A stretch of DNA of 64,000 bases from Carnegiea gigantea (GCA_029747015.1 JAKOGI010000184.1:604001-668000); one strand, 5' to 3'; positions 25,389 through 39,500 are shown, counted from the first letter of the stretch. The notes: generated from the sequence alone by a model not told the origin. A program made the numbers and translations.

Positions 25389-26659
25389 TGATGTTTCTAC
25401 GTGGGAATTCAAGAAAGACTCTAAACTAATTCCAAATGCAATGAAAGCAAACTGAAATCAATGGAGAGTCTAGGTAGAATCCGAATGTGAGGGGCAGAGT
25501 TAAATGAGTTCTAAACTCTTACTTAGATATAGATATCACCACTAAGCTTGAGTTTAGGGCCCTCAAGCATAGTTAGGATACAGATACCATCACCTAATCA
25601 AGGCTTAAGACTTACTTGATCACCACTCTAACTGACCTAGTTGGAGATAAGTAAGTTAAGTGTTTTAAGAAAAGAAAAGCAATGCCCTCAATTCTGGTTG
25701 ATTCAATATCAAAGCTTGGTTACAAAATGAGCCTTCAAAAAGGCCTTATACACATGGGCTAAGGTAGCTAAGTGAGCTAAAGAGGTTTCCTTCGAAGGGA
25801 TGACACTCTTGAACATGCTTAACTAGTGCTCAGAACTAAGCTAATTACAAAGCTAATTATATGCTTAGTAATACAAAGCAAATGACTAAGCTTAACATTA
25901 ATACACTTAATTAGCCTAAATACATTAGATTACTAGAGAAAAGGGGAGGAAAGCAGCCATAAAGTGAAGCTTCTTTTCGGCTGGCCAATCAGAATGCGTG
26001 GTGCTAAATCTTCCTTTATTCTCCCATTGGCTAGCTCTTTCCAAGGCTTATTTGCAGCAAATGACAATGTTTCTTACAGCCTTAAACTATGATTGGAAGT
26101 AAACAAGCACACAAGTAGCTGGGCAAACCCTTCGAAGAGGGAAAACACACATAAGCTCTAACCGGGTTCAAGTAGCTGTTTTCTGCCCAATTTGGTGCCC
26201 TCTTTTAAATGAATTAAAACTAAGCATGATTTGCTTTCAGCCATGGGTGGAATGCTTAGGATGTGTACAACTCCGCAAACAAAGAAATTAAGGTTATGAC
26301 TTGTTTAAGTAGGAGAATTCCACTTAAACTCTTTACCGTGCAGTTTCAGACCCAAACTGATAGGGTTGGCAAAATGGCTTGATTTCTTGACTTCGACTAA
26401 GCATGATTGGATTTGTTTGCTTTGACCTTAAAGGTAACATCTAGGGGAACCCAAAAATTCAAAAATATTAGACTTAAGCCATAATGTAGCTTAAGAAATC
26501 ACATAAACAATACCGGGTACATTCTGGCCATGGAACCTGAGATCACCCTCTTGACGCTTTAGCAAAATGTGAGTCATAGCTTGGACTTTGGAGGTTGAAT
26601 TGGACCTTGCTGGACTTGTTAGACCTTTATCTAAGTCTTAGCTTGAGGGGAATCCATCA
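25389..26659 (-). repeat. 5' LTR of minus-strand gypsy element
   Basis: The 1271-base LTR begins TGATGTTTCT and ends AATCCATCA on the plus strand, followed by the TSD CTTGG. It pairs with 19626-20916 and is related to 1182-2479. A TATAAGG box on the element strand is at 25744-25750. Confidence 0.93.
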
Positions 26660-28430
26660 CTTGGACTTAAACTTGGGTAGGTCGTGGGATTGACCTTCAT
26701 CATGATCATCCATGGGTGCATTAGAGCAGAAGGTTATGTTTATCCAATATATAATCCTCATTCAAGAGTTTAAAGTGAATCTTACTTGTGATTTTATTCT
26801 ATGGAAAGACATTTCTTCCATTATATATCTAGTGAATTAAGCATTCGCTACTTCTTATTTGTATTAATGTTCTACTTCTTTCCTTACATTTGTCCATACG
26901 ACTTATACTCAATTAATTAGATTCTCCATTGGAAACCTTACTGCTTCTCTTCGTAAGAATCTCATTAATAATTTCTTTTGACTAATTTGAAACTAATTAA
27001 CCCATCATAACCAATCCCAATTTAACTAATAGCTAACTCAAGCTCCTTTAAGTCACTTACACCACCTATTCATACTAACATGACAATTAAAAGTCAATTT
27101 GACCTTTATAACATAGTTGTACTTAAGTGACTTAAGATTTGAAGTTCTCTTTCTTCCATGTCTTTTTCCTCCCTCAATAATATAACTTTCCTTTATGGTT
27201 CATGCCCCAACCCTGAATCAAATAGCAACCTAGCAATTCTTAGTTCACCTAACTTGATGTTATGCATTTGAACTTTTAAACGGAAATTATAATTCAATCC
27301 ATCCAACTCACCTATACCAAAAACTCTTTGAAAAGATGTTAATATAACACTAAGATTATGTTCAGCTACTTCTAAATTTCAAAAACACTCACCTTCTTAT
27401 CTTTGTTCCTCAACAACTTTTTTATCAATCAACCTCCAATCAAGTATGCATCATTGATTCATTATACTTAATCCAAAACCAGAACTTAATTCGTTAATTG
27501 AGAATACTCAATCAAAAATTCAGGAAGGAAAACTTATCTCAACTCAAGCCTAACTTTCTACCCAACTCCCAAAAGCCTACTCTCATTCAATCTTAATCAA
27601 TCAAATTTTTGCTCTAATTCATATGAAACACCCATCTAAGTGCAAATAAAAGCATTAATTTCATCAATTTGAGAAAATTAACCCAATAAATGAAAAAGGA
27701 GTGAAAGAGACTTGAACTTTTGCCTTAAGAACAATTGTATGAGAGGCAAAAGGAAGAGACCGAAACTAATGGTGGTGATCCGCCGGTGGCCGAGAGGGTC
27801 TAGGCGACATGGGGATGCGGCAACCAGTGGCCCAGTCAGTAGCGGCAAGCTGGCAGTGTGGCGAAGGAGGCTAGTGCAACAGGGAAGGGTAGGAGAGAGA
27901 AAATGCTTTGGGGATTTTTTTTGGGGGCTTGGCTATACAACACATAGCCTAATTCATATTACATTTTTTTGCTTTTTTTTCTTTCTAGATTTTTTTTTTG
28001 GTTTTTACTGTCAATTTTTTTTCCTTTCAAAAACTTTACACACCCCCTTTTTTCAATTAAACTCTTTCCTTCTAATCTACTAATTAACTAATTAATTGAG
28101 TAATATAATAATTTATTTGTCTACCTATTTACTCAATTATTTTAAATCATGCTAGCCTAAATAACAATACCTAATTAAGCATTTTCATAAACTAAAAGTT
28201 ATCATTTATTAGTATATTCTTAATTAAATTCTTGCTATTGCAATATTATTTACTTTAATAGTAAGTGACTAACCGGACACATTATGAAATTTAAACACGA
28301 GGCCATCAATGCCACTTGAGTCCCACAAAAGATATAAGTTTTGAATAATGAATTGAAGAGTGTGTGCTCAATTTTTATGAAAGTTGATTAAATGGAATTA
28401 ACTAATACAAATTAGGTTCAGGTTATTACA
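26660..28430 (-). repeat. 3' LTR (partial) of a Tekay/Del-like gypsy element
   Basis: The right boundary is firm: the plus strand ends GGTTATTACA at 28430, directly followed by a PPT and pol C-terminal codons. On the element strand the LTR therefore starts TGTAATAACC, like the TGTAATAGCC start of the LTR at 60560-63450. A GC-rich patch near 27770-27900 sits at the same relative place as GC-rich patches in 40025-40320, 55010-55140 and 62810-62960. The left end is not found; the segment abuts the CTTGG target copy of the neighbouring gypsy element. Confidence 0.6.
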
Positions 28431-28482
28431 GTCTTCCTCTATTAAAAGAGGTTTCGTCCTCAAAACTTGAAATTTGATATAA
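28426..28482 (-). pseudogene. pol: Tekay/Del-like pol C-terminus and PPT
   Basis: The minus strand encodes YQISSFEDETSFNRGRL and then TAA at the first bases of the LTR. The FEDE-T-x-RGRL ending is the standard C-terminus of plant Tekay/Del chromovirus pol, just past the chromodomain. The purine-rich stretch encoding it serves as PPT. Farther upstream (to the right) the frame is lost at once. Confidence 0.7.
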
Positions 28483-30656
28483 AGCTAACTTGAAACAATT
28501 GTAGTAGTTTACTAGTCATCTCCTTCATGATTGTCTATGTAATCCTCAAATGAATACAATTGAGTGAATGAGCTCAGACAGGAGGTTCGAGTTTGTTAAA
28601 ATCGATTGTTCTGGTGCTTGAGCACTCATTACACAACAACCCCGTTTCAAAAGAGCCAAGCAAAGTGGATGACAGGTAGGAGAAATGAAGGTGCATTATT
28701 AGAATTGGATTAGAATGCTGCCAGCTCATTCTTCGACAGGCTTATTCTTCAACAGGCACATAACAACCATGAAATAGTTATTTTTCTTACCTGATCGATG
28801 ATATATTACTCATAACCGTTGACAATTCCTAAGTATCTTTGCATGTTTTAAACTTGATATCTACCTCAAAAGTTGATAAATTGAGGATATAATGCATGAT
28901 AAGAGTAGCATACTTAGCAGTCTATAGTAAAGTATACCTTCAGTCCAACATCCTTTGAGGATCTCACTCGCCTATAGGGTTGAGCTCGAACGCTTTTGAT
29001 TTAGTAAATATCGAGTCCTTCAATTAATTTGATCAATCTAAAGTCATGGAATGCTCATTGTTTTTGAGCCCTTACACACTTATATTTTTGTAGTTTTAGA
29101 ACCAACATACTTTTGACATGCTACAATGACTAAATATAAGAGTCCATCGTTAGTATTTCCCATACACCAATGTCTCTAACTACTCTTTATGAATGTAGCA
29201 AATGATATATTTGAGAAGTAAAAGTGGTGGACTTACAAATAGATGAAAGAATTGGTAATAGTTATGATAAGTTCCTATCAACTTTGAACTCATAGCCATC
29301 AAGTAGGTAAAAAGAAAAGGGTGGCCACTAAGAATGATTGCAATGAGGGTAGTGGTTGGTGTGTTATTGAATGAATCGAAATTCCCAAGAGTAGATAACA
29401 AATGCTATGATCTAACAAGTAAAAGGTTTAGCATAACATCCCTTGAGCAATCACAAGTGTAATAAGGGACTTTAAAGATACAAGACAATGCAAATTAAGC
29501 ATTCCCGAACACTAATACTAGGGAGGTATGAAATAAAGACTTTGAAGGCAATAGGTGGCCAACTAGTATACATCGTCATTCATGCCATCTATACATATGA
29601 ATAAAGTTTTAAGAAGATGATGTTATAGATTAACATTATTATTTATTAAAAAAATGAAATGATTATACCATCGATTTTAGGAATGGATGGTAGGATTAAA
29701 GTAATTGAATATTTCCTCCCATTAATACAGGTCGGTTCACATCTTTTATTTAGAATGACTTATACAAACATCTAACTGTGAATCAGAATTAAGCAAGGCT
29801 CTACACATAAGCACAATTTGATGAAATGGAAAAAGAGATTATGACAGTTAAAAGTGTCAAGGTTCCACTAGTTCTTTAAGATCAGAAGGGACTATATTCA
29901 GTTGAAAAAGAATGCATTTGATTGAGAAAGGGATACATTAGTTGAATGTAAAAAGAGACATAGGTAAAATTTAGTCATGCTAGAAAGAAGCACAAGTATT
30001 TTTTGAGGATGTATAAGGCTTTGAAGGTATGAAATTGAAAATAAAATATAATGTGTGAAAAGATAAATTTTAAGGATGAGATTTTTACATGTCAAAAAGA
30101 ACAACATTTATAATTCACGAAATTAATAAATATGGAGTATGTTAAAGGAAAGAGCACTAATATGAATGACGAATTTATTCTGTAGCAATGTGTGTCACTT
30201 AAAACCCTTCAGGTGATTCATTTATACCAATGAGTTATGGAGTGGCAAAGAAACAATGTTGGTGATTAAACTAGATATGACTAAGGGGAGGTATGTAAAT
30301 GATTGATAGTGGTAGGAACATTTCCAATCGAGATCATAATCTCAACAAATAGATAGCAGGGTATGAAATGACAAGTGAAGAAATGTGAGGTGGTGAAAAA
30401 AAAAAAAAAAAACCAACTCTAAGCATGAACAGGTCAATAATAGATGGCGATAAGGATAATTTCTTTCTAAGAATTGCTTACACGAAGAGAAGAAGGAAAT
30501 CAATATTGACTTAAGAGCCAAGCAAATGCTAGGTATGGTTAGCTTATGTTGTTGATCAAATGGACAAAAGGCAGGTCAAACATCACCATTTGCGAGAAAT
30601 AGAACGTAAAAGGTGTAGAGATGAAATACAATCATCAAGTTATCCATTTACACAGG

Positions 30657-30676
30657 TCTCTCTCTCTCTCTCTCTC
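30657..30676. repeat. (TC)n microsatellite
   Basis: Ten or so TC units run into a short C run. It lies in decayed retrotransposon DNA. Confidence 0.8.
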
Positions 30677-32148
30677 CCCCTCTGGAGACTTCCCATCTAA
30701 AAGTTGAGATGTTGGCCATGAACAAAACCCTAATTGAACATCTGGTATAAATCATAGGCAAAACTGGATCCAAATCACTAACGAAAGACTTTTGATACAA
30801 AGTCTTCCATTAGTTAGGAAGGGATTCACATGTAGGCCTATGTGATGGATCGAGCAAAAATCATGATGGTTCCTAATTTATTCACTATGATCAAATAGTA
30901 GAATGACAATATCAATGTTAAGAGGATGAAGAGCTTATAGGAACACTAATAGGCATTTCTTGAATAACACAAGGAACATGTGGACTTTTACGTAAAATAT
31001 TACTTAAGAACTCAAGGAACACTCATAAAGGCATGTATATAGTTGGCAACCTTAGGAAGGGCCCAGAAAAGAGTTTAAAGCATTAAAACAAGGGTTAGAC
31101 TTCATGCATTGACGTATTTAATTTGAAAGCATCCACATAAGAGAAGGACTTCTTCCTCTTCTTCTTTTAAAAAGTAATAGATTCAAGAATAGTGACAAAA
31201 AGGAAACATTAAGAATCAAAATTGGTGATGAGCAAGAGAGGCCAAGTCAAGTCTCTAAAAATAGGTTTGCATGAAGTAAGTTGAGTAAAGTAATTAATGA
31301 AAGACAAAGAGGTACATTCCAAATTGGTGATCATGATCTCATATAGGGATGGATGTCATAAGATGGAATATGGTCGCATTGATATCTAATTAAGTGTTGT
31401 TGAGGCAACCAAACAACTTTACCTAAGAAGGTTAAAATGACTTAGAAAGAGCTATAAATTATCTTGTGTTAGCGATATAATAGATGTCCCAAGCTCTAGG
31501 TTGTACCTAATGAAATTAAGAGTACCCCATGAAGGATACACAATTATATAACAGAGTCTTGCAAGGGAGGTCTAATGTTTGTCCACTAAAGGTTGCTATA
31601 TATTGACTCTTTTAAATTAATACAAAGACTTATGTAGCTAAAGTTATATGGGATTCATATATTCAAAGAAAGTCACTTGGATTTTTAGTTTTACGTGAAC
31701 ATTTCTCATATCTTATTTACCCTGCATCCTCGGTTGTCATGCTTGCAGTTGTGTCTTGGTAATACCTTCTTGAATATGAAATCTTAATCTTAAATCACTC
31801 CTAATAACCCTATCGAATTCATGCAATGCATACTTGAGTTACTACTCCCAATTCCTTACCAACATGAGTTATAATGCATCAATATCGAGTGTCATGAATT
31901 CAACGTATAGAACAATTATATCCACAAATCTTGTCCACTCATTGGTTAGAGTATAAATCATGACGTTTAGAATTCCTAAGATACAAAAGCAAAGAATATA
32001 CGTACATGCATAGCTCATCCCCAAGCATTTTTGTTTTTCCTTCTTTCCCATAGTTCCTCCTATGTAAATAGTCGTTCCCTACAAAGTGTGCATGTTTGAA
32101 GTTGTTAATCACTATTTTGGTTTCTTTAATGATTTCCACATTTACCCC

Positions 32149-32191
32149 TTCTTCTTCTTCTTCTTCTTCTTCTTCTTCTTCTTCTTCTTCT

Positions 32192-32239
<48 letters not shown>
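32149..32239. repeat. Compound microsatellite (CTT)n(CT)n
   Basis: About 15 CTT units change directly into about 22 CT units, a perfect compound tract of ~90 bases. Its length and purity suggest it is still length-variable. Confidence 0.93.
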
Positions 32240-32241
<2 letters not shown>

Positions 32242-32819
32242 TTTCTTGTAATTTATTCCTTGTGATTCTTATTCTATATAGCATCACAATAATTTAAAGT
32301 CTTCTACCTTTGACAGAGTAATGGATGGAACATAATTCTTCATTTATACCTTCATCTCTCTTTTCTCTTTTTTTTTTTTTTGTGTGTATAATCCATGTGC
32401 ACCCAAGAATTCTGCTTAATTGGTCAACTCATACACTGCTAATATTCTCCAATTAATTCATTTTGCATAATCGAATGAGCATATCTTGACCTAAAAGTGT
32501 GCATCGCCTAGTCCACCAAATTTAACAAGAAATTATCTACATTATTCCCTTGGAATTTCTTATGAATATATTTTACACTACAGTCCACCTTAAGTAACTT
32601 CCATGCCCTTGTAGTGTTTTCTTCAACCTCATAATACGTCTGGACATTATAACCTCCGAAAAAATTACAAAACCCTAAGGAGTTTTATCTACACACTTTC
32701 AAAGTTTTCAAAAGCTCATCAACTTATTGGCACTTCAATTAGGGGAAGTTTCAAATTGTGCTAATGCAGTTAAATTGCATAATGTTTGCACAGTTGGGTA
32801 ATTTAGCCTTGATAGATTT

Positions 32820-33072
32820 TTTAAAAAATATTAAATATTACCGACAGTTTTCCAGCAAATCACCAACAGTTCTCAATGTAATTTCGACAGATTTTCAGCT
32901 GCATCCGACAAATTTCCTTGCATAATTTTCAATAAAATTAAAAAAATTGAAATTTCGTCAAACAACAAGATCCGATCGGTCCGTCCAACTTTTCAGCCAG
33001 ACTTTTTCTCGATAAAAATATTTCGAAAAATTTGTTGGAAAATTCCATCGAAATAGAGGAATTTTTTTAGTG
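32820..33072 (-). mobile_element. Possible CACTA-type DNA transposon end (fragment)
   Basis: The right end reads TTTTTTAGTG on the plus strand, so the other strand starts CACTAAAAAAATTCC, like a CACTA transposon terminus. Inside, diverged CGACAGATTTTC / CCGACAAATTT / CATCGAAAT phrases occur on both strands, resembling subterminal repeats of plant CACTA elements. No matching left end or 3-base TSD was found. Treat this as a fragment or a chance likeness. Confidence 0.35.
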
Positions 33073-35480
33073 ATTCTTTTTATTGTCCATTAGAGTCTTT
33101 ATTATGTTTACCTCTATATATTACCTTATTATTTTCATAGTCACTGACTAACTTAGAGCTACATAGCATTTTACTTAGTGTTCGATTGTTTTTAAGGTCC
33201 AAAGTTTTTATTAGTCACATTATTCACCCTAATGGTGATAGACATTATTATTAGACCAACAAGGTTTTCTTAGGAACCATAAGATCTTGTCGTGTGTGGA
33301 CACTTCTAAGAAAATTCTGGTTGTTTCATTTGTTGCTCATTGTTCTAGATTTACTTATGGATTTGAGTTGATCCTAACTTTACCATACATTTGAGATGCT
33401 TTGCAATGATTTTTGAAGATTTTGACACTAACTCCTTAGCTTCTCAACATCATCACAAAGTTGGTGGACACTGATCATTTTCATCTCCGAGCTTTAATTC
33501 TCACATTTCAAGCATTTGATTCGAGCACATATCCTTCCCTAAGTTTAACACTGTGTGCGATTATATCAACTGAATCTTCTTTAGCAACAGTAAAGAGTTA
33601 CCTTTATTACCTTTTTGGTTAGACATTCTATAACCTCTTAATGTATGCCCTTGAGTAGGCTTCTCTCTCTCAAATGCTTGAAATAGTGTCAATAAGGTAG
33701 AGGTCCTAATGAATAAGGCTGAGGAGGATGTCAAGGACTCTAAGATGAAGCTTGTTGAAAGAACGCCGATGAGGAGGGAAACAAGAAGATAGAGTTTGCT
33801 CTGATTCTCACACTAAGCCAGCAAAATTTGAACTTTGTGAAACAGCCCACACTATCAATTCAAACCTCTTAAAGCTCTTTACCTAGTCCAACCATTTCCT
33901 TAGTGCATGCATTATGCTCATCCCCCAATGAACAATTTTAAGCTTCTAATTTTAAACAATCTGTTGTTTATGGGGTTTTGAATCTACTAGCTAGGTGACA
34001 ATCATATCCTATAATGGAAGAATGGTCCATTAGGAGATTATGTCCATATGTTATGGGTAAATATGATGTTCAAATGTTTAGCTTCAATGTTTTTAAATTG
34101 CTTTGCAAAACTTTTTTCATACAACAATTTTCTAGAACACAACCCGATTTTGCTCAAAGACAAAGGGGGAGAGAAGAGGAGGAGGAGGAGGAGAACAAGA
34201 ACAAGAAGAAAGGTAGAAGAATGAAAGGGATTGAAGAGATAGTACATTAGAGTCATCATCACAAATCTAATCAAACTATCTTAGAGTCAATCAAGGAGAT
34301 ACTTCTTGGTTTGCATTCCTCTTAATCCACTTCTAATGGCCTATGCATGCTTCAAGGATCACATGATTGCTATATATGCTTCATTACTATTTTGTTAAAA
34401 TTTATCGTAAATGCTCAAATGTTATGACTATTCATTTTAAAATTACAAAATCTACTAGGTGTTGCCTTTTATCAAAAAGCAAGAGATTGTTAAGACACCT
34501 CAAAGTCACACCTTAGTCAGAGTCCAATAGGAATTTAAGGGTCTTGATAATAGAAACTCACAATAGTACAATCCTAAATGTAGGTTTTGATGGAAATCAA
34601 GTTGGACATTAGTTACAGTTATTGATAAGATTCATAAAGATCACTAAAAATCTTAGAATATTCGACACTCCCATTACAGTCATCGATCTATCAGAGTCAA
34701 TCGATGAGAAACAATTGATCATATGTTATCAACATTAGAACAATCACAATCTAATCAAAATGGTGATATTAAGTTATTAATGCCATGTGTATTTAAGTGT
34801 TACAGAAAGTTAAATTGCCAAAGTACAAATACTGAGGAAGGTATATTGTATAAAGAGTATATGTTAAATGACTAAGATATTGATTGCTCGAGTGAAAAGC
34901 ATCCCTTTAATCGATGTATTTATTGATGCAATACCCTAAATGTGTATGCCTCGGTTAATTATGTGTACTACCCTGGGAAGTGTATCATAAGCATATATAA
35001 AGTGACCACCATTTTTTTCACTGTGATCAAATTCGCAATTCTACAAAAGGATTCACAGACATAGCAAGCTACATGAAGTATCAAAAGCAAGTCAAATTCA
35101 AAAGCATCTTATCATAGGCATGCGTCGCTTTCAAGCGTTAAATGCATATGTGAAGCTAGCTTTTCAAGGGCTCTAATATCATGGAAAAAAAGGTCGAAGA
35201 TCAAAATAGAGACCAAGATCAAATAAAGCAATGACCTAATTAAAAGGAAATGTCAGAGAGAATGTTCCCCTATTTGGTATTAAGTTAGAGAGCAAAGCAA
35301 ATAGAGTTTACCATTACCCTACCATAGAAGGAAAAATGTAGTCACGCTGAAGAATCGTCAAACAATCTACAAGGCACATTCGTGCAAATTAACATCAAAA
35401 GCCAATATTAATCAAGTTTTGCACTTATTACAATTTCCACATCCAACAGTTCAAGAAACATTCGAAAATCTAGTACAAAG
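33073..35480. other. Intervening DNA, no gene recognised
   Basis: Only short frames are present. One near 34014-34250 is driven by a GAGGAG purine run and has no domain. No LTR, TSD pair, RNA gene or exon was recognised. Confidence 0.4.
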
Positions 35481-36565
35481 TGTAGGACCCCATCCTTAGA
35501 CCTTAATGTTAAATGAAATTATGAAAGATAATTTGTTGGATTTGTACTTAATTTATTTGGACCCATTTGAAAATACTTATAATGTATGACATATTTAATT
35601 GAGTATATTATGGTGAAAAAGAGCAATTGATTTCTATAGTTATTGTTGCAACTTTTCGATCAAAGCATAAGAATACAAGTTTTATGTAAAAACATTCTCA
35701 TGTGATATTTTTGACTTACGACATTAAAAAGCATATATGGAATTATATGGACATGCATTTGCATGCATACATGCATGTAAGGGGTATTTGATAAATGTCA
35801 TAGAATTTATACGTTTATTTTATATAGCATGGCATAGACACTTAGCTCCATAGGCTCTTAGCCAACTCAAAGTTTTAACTTCCTAAGAAAACTAAGAGTT
35901 GAGATTGGCTGATATATACTAAAGGCTGACTTGAATGTATTTATTGAGTTCACACTTAAATGTGGAAATAAAGGTTTGAAGATGGGTAAGTCAAGGCCCA
36001 TTTGATGAGAAGCTACTTAACATAAATGCATAGCAAGTAGCTAGCCATTATTTGAATGGGTGTGGATCATTTGGCAAGTGACAAGCTAATAGAAGGACTA
36101 CGAGGTAAGGACACCTAATGTCTCCAAGGCAAAAGTAAAGTGACACCTCAAAGTTAAACCAGGCCATAGTTGATTTCTTGAACCCTAACCCCTATGGCTA
36201 GAATAACATAAGACTAGCTAATGGGTTTGCATCAAAAACATCAAGATGAGATGAATGATTGATCTGTCATCATAGAAAAGAATCTATGCTTTGCATTTAA
36301 GCTCACACCTACGTTGAGACCTTTTGTTCTTCCTTGATATTTTTTCTTCGTTAACAAACAAAGGAATGAGGGAGTTTGAGGGGAAAACTGAGGCTATCTT
36401 GCTTAAGGAAAGAGACATATAATAAGCAATAAGGTAAGACAAGGATAGCGCATTATTGCATTGAGTAATCGATTCCCTAAATAGCGTAACCAAAGCCAAA
36501 GAACCCTGGTGAGCTACAAAAGGGAACAAATGAGCAAGAAGTGTGTATTTGCAGAATAAAGAGGA
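35481..36565 (+). repeat. Possible start of an old LTR, interrupted by the solo LTR
   Basis: TGTAGGACCCCATCC at 35481 looks like the start of a plus-oriented plant gypsy LTR. The segment is interrupted at 36565 by the solo LTR and should resume at 40662 or after. I could not find its other end or TSD, so the call is weak. Confidence 0.25.
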
Positions 36566-39500
36566 TGCAACACCCCCAGCCCCTAGGCCAGAAACGTTAC
36601 GCTTTTCTAACTTCTTACTTAATTCCTGGGACGAAACGGACAGAGTTCCTCCTAAAAAACTGACCATTTCCAAGCTAAAAGTCTTACAATAAGTCCCTGT
36701 AAATCAACGGAAGCGCAAAACATTTAAAACATAGCTCAACGGCCACACGCCGGAGTTCATAACTCAACGAGCCATTCACTTGGAGTACATCAACCAGATT
36801 GATTCATGAATAAAGAAGAAATGGAAGATACAACTCAAAGGTTAACAAAACCGAAGTATTAAGATTTACAGCCCAAAACATAGCTAAATTAAACCAAGAA
36901 GACATCTAACTAACTTGATGGTTGGCTCAGACGGCCATACAGAGCGACCTTTATACCATATGCATTACATGAACTAGAATAATCGTTTACGGACCTTTAT
37001 AAACTAAGAGTACATTACATGACTTCATTAAACACGTAAGATCCCTTCAAATGAGCACATACGACGCCTTATAAGCAACAATAGGTTCCTTCTAGACTTA
37101 TCTGACTCAACTTCTTCCTGTCAGAAAGAAAACCTGGGGAAAAGGGGAAAGAGTAATGGGATGAGCAACCACACGCTCAGTGAGTGTCCCCCAACCCCCT
37201 TAAAACCAAAACCGTTGCAGGCAATACTATCTTTACTAGTCACATATCACGTTTTCATACTTTACTATCATAATAGATATTCATAGAACCTTTATAGGAG
37301 GATCACTAAACATAAACTTCACTTCGGCCACTCAATCATATTTCTAGGTTCCTCAACAACGGAGTTCTTTTCTAGCAAGCAGTTAGGCACGCGAGTGAGC
37401 ATCGAAGGCTAAGTATAAGGATCTTTTCTTTTCATAACATAACTTCCTAACACTCCATTTAAACTACACATGAACCCTCAATCATATGATGTGTATATAA
37501 GGTTATCCCTTTTCATAATTACACTTTTCTTGGTATTTCATTCATATAATATACATATCACACGCATAAACACGTATCAAGCATTTAAGTACCTTTAAAC
37601 ATCATATTAAGCTATATAATACGCTCGCATGCTATTCACATATCAACGTTCATTCTTTTAGGAAGAGACACCTTCATTCATGGAATTTTTAACGTGCTAT
37701 AACTTTCTTTCTCATCTCATACACCTTAAATCAGACAGATTTGCTATGGATAAGAATGATGTCACATAAGATTAGAATCCACATTCAACCATACTTAAGA
37801 ATCATTCATAATGCATCCATTGAAAGCTTTCCTTTAATACATAGGCTAAGAATCCACATTCAAACATGCTTGAGGATCATTTCATAACTCATTCATTGAA
37901 AGCTTTCTTTCTTTCGTTGAAAACGTTTTCTTAGTCTTCAAAGGAAGTTTCATTTCGTTTGGTCGTGTAACGACCCTTATAAGCTTTTCATACATCATTC
38001 CATATAGCCTTTTGGGCCCATAAAAAGAACTTCCTTTCCTTTTTAATCGTTTAAAAATGGCGAAGGTCCAATTGCTTTTCTTAACTTAGTACGAAAGTAC
38101 TTCTGGCATAAGATCATTACAGGGTGCTGATTGGATGAGAACTATTCTCGACCCCATAGTGAGACCTAACGCTCACGCTTAAGCTCTCACTCCCGGGATG
38201 GGTACATATAACATATCGGACCATTACACTAGCCCTCGTCAGGGCCTCTAGGGTTTATCCGTACTTATCCCCTAGGTTAACATTATTTACATTATATCAT
38301 ATTGTCCGCAGCATATTATCTTAGCCACTTAAAGTGTATCGGCCATAACGGCTAGTAATTTTCCGTTTCAAACAATAAAATCATTCAACGTATAATTCCC
38401 ATCTCCCTTTTGTTAAAAACGTTTTAGGGATTCCTCCCAAACACTATTTGAATAGCTAAAATAGGTCATACCTCGTTATTAGACATGGCTATCATTCATT
38501 TAAAACACATGAAGAATCATTTGCTAAAACATCACCCTTCCACACACATGTTACATTTTAAACATACAAGGAAAAGGGTATACACATATCACATTTAAAC
38601 ACTTCGTAATCATTTCAACACAATGAGCTATACATGGCCTCGCAATCCACACGATTGCGGTCAATTCACAACCCAGTCTCCCTCCTCACTTGCACCGTAC
38701 CACAAGACCTCAAACGCTCATAATTCTTTCCTCAAACCATCCAACTACCAACTCGATTCATCGATTTATTAATCACAACATATTACCATATTAGCTTTTG
38801 TAAAAGGGAGGGAAGATTAGGCCCTTATCTGAGCAACCAGCATCATTCAACGAAGCGTTACAACAAGCATGCATATAGCCACATTTATTCATAATTCGAC
38901 AATACTTTATTCAGTAAATCAAACATAATTTGATTCTAAACATATACAATGCATTTTGAAGTAACTTTCCTAAGCATGAATGTACTAAAAAGGGTTCGAA
39001 TGAAAGCTAAACATATTTCAATAGCTTCGAATTTAATTTGTTTACATGCATTAGCTAGTTTAACTGGAATCAAAGCTAAACACGTTTATATAACTTCGAG
39101 ATTAATTCCTTTAACATGCATTAGCTAATCCATTTGATTCGAAGCTAAACACATTTCATTAACCTCGAAATTAGCTCATTTGCACGCATCGGTTAATCAA
39201 TTCAAATGGAAGCTAAACACGTTAAAAGGACTTCGATTTTAATCATTTTTCACATATTAGCTAAATAACTTGAATAGAAGCTAAGCACGTTAACGCAACT
39301 TCGATTTTAATTCTTTTTCATGCATTAACTCATTAACTTGAATCGATGCTAAACACGTTAAACTAACTTCGTTTTTAATCATTTTTCATGCATCAACTAA
39401 TTAACTTGAATCGATGCTAAATACGTTAAATTAACTTCGAATTAACATCTCAAGCATAAATTACATTCATTGTTTCGAATCGACGCTAAACACATTTAAT

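Larger units (their letters stand above)
19626..26659 (-). mobile_element. Complete, inactive Ty3/gypsy retrotransposon (7.0 kb) with TSD CTTGG
   Basis: Reading leftwards it has a 5' LTR (25389-26659), PBS (25373-25384), gag, protease, RT, RNase H, integrase, PPT (20917-20931) and 3' LTR (19626-20916). The 5-base target-site copies CTTGG lie at 19621-19625 and 26660-26664. The left flank is pol of another gypsy element, whereas the right flank is LTR-like DNA of a third element, which is odd. The LTRs differ by roughly 9% over their first ~110 bases by eye. Gag and pol are broken in many places. It is the same family as the element at 1-2479. Confidence 0.93.
28483..32819 (-). other. Decayed interior of a Tekay/Del-like element, no intact gene
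   Basis: This 4.3-kb stretch follows the Tekay-like PPT and should be the interior of that element, but I cannot recognise RT, integrase or gag in it. It has only short open frames. A weak likeness to 59650-59720 is visible near 30230-30260 (GTGGCAAAGAAA phrases). It holds a poly-A run (~30399-30412), a TC tract (30657-30676) and a CTT/CT tract (32149-32239). No 5' LTR or PBS for this element was found. Confidence 0.4.

Noticed and set aside
27712..28083. 123-residue Arg-rich open frame
   Set aside because: It lies in the GC-rich patch of a Tekay-like LTR, opposite to the element strand, with a low-complexity Phe-rich tail; no domain.
34014..34274. 78-residue frames on both strands
   Set aside because: Driven by a GAGGAG purine run; no conserved domain.
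36284..36673. 129-residue minus-strand frame
   Set aside because: It crosses the solo-LTR boundary at 36566 and its TSD, so it is a chance fusion.
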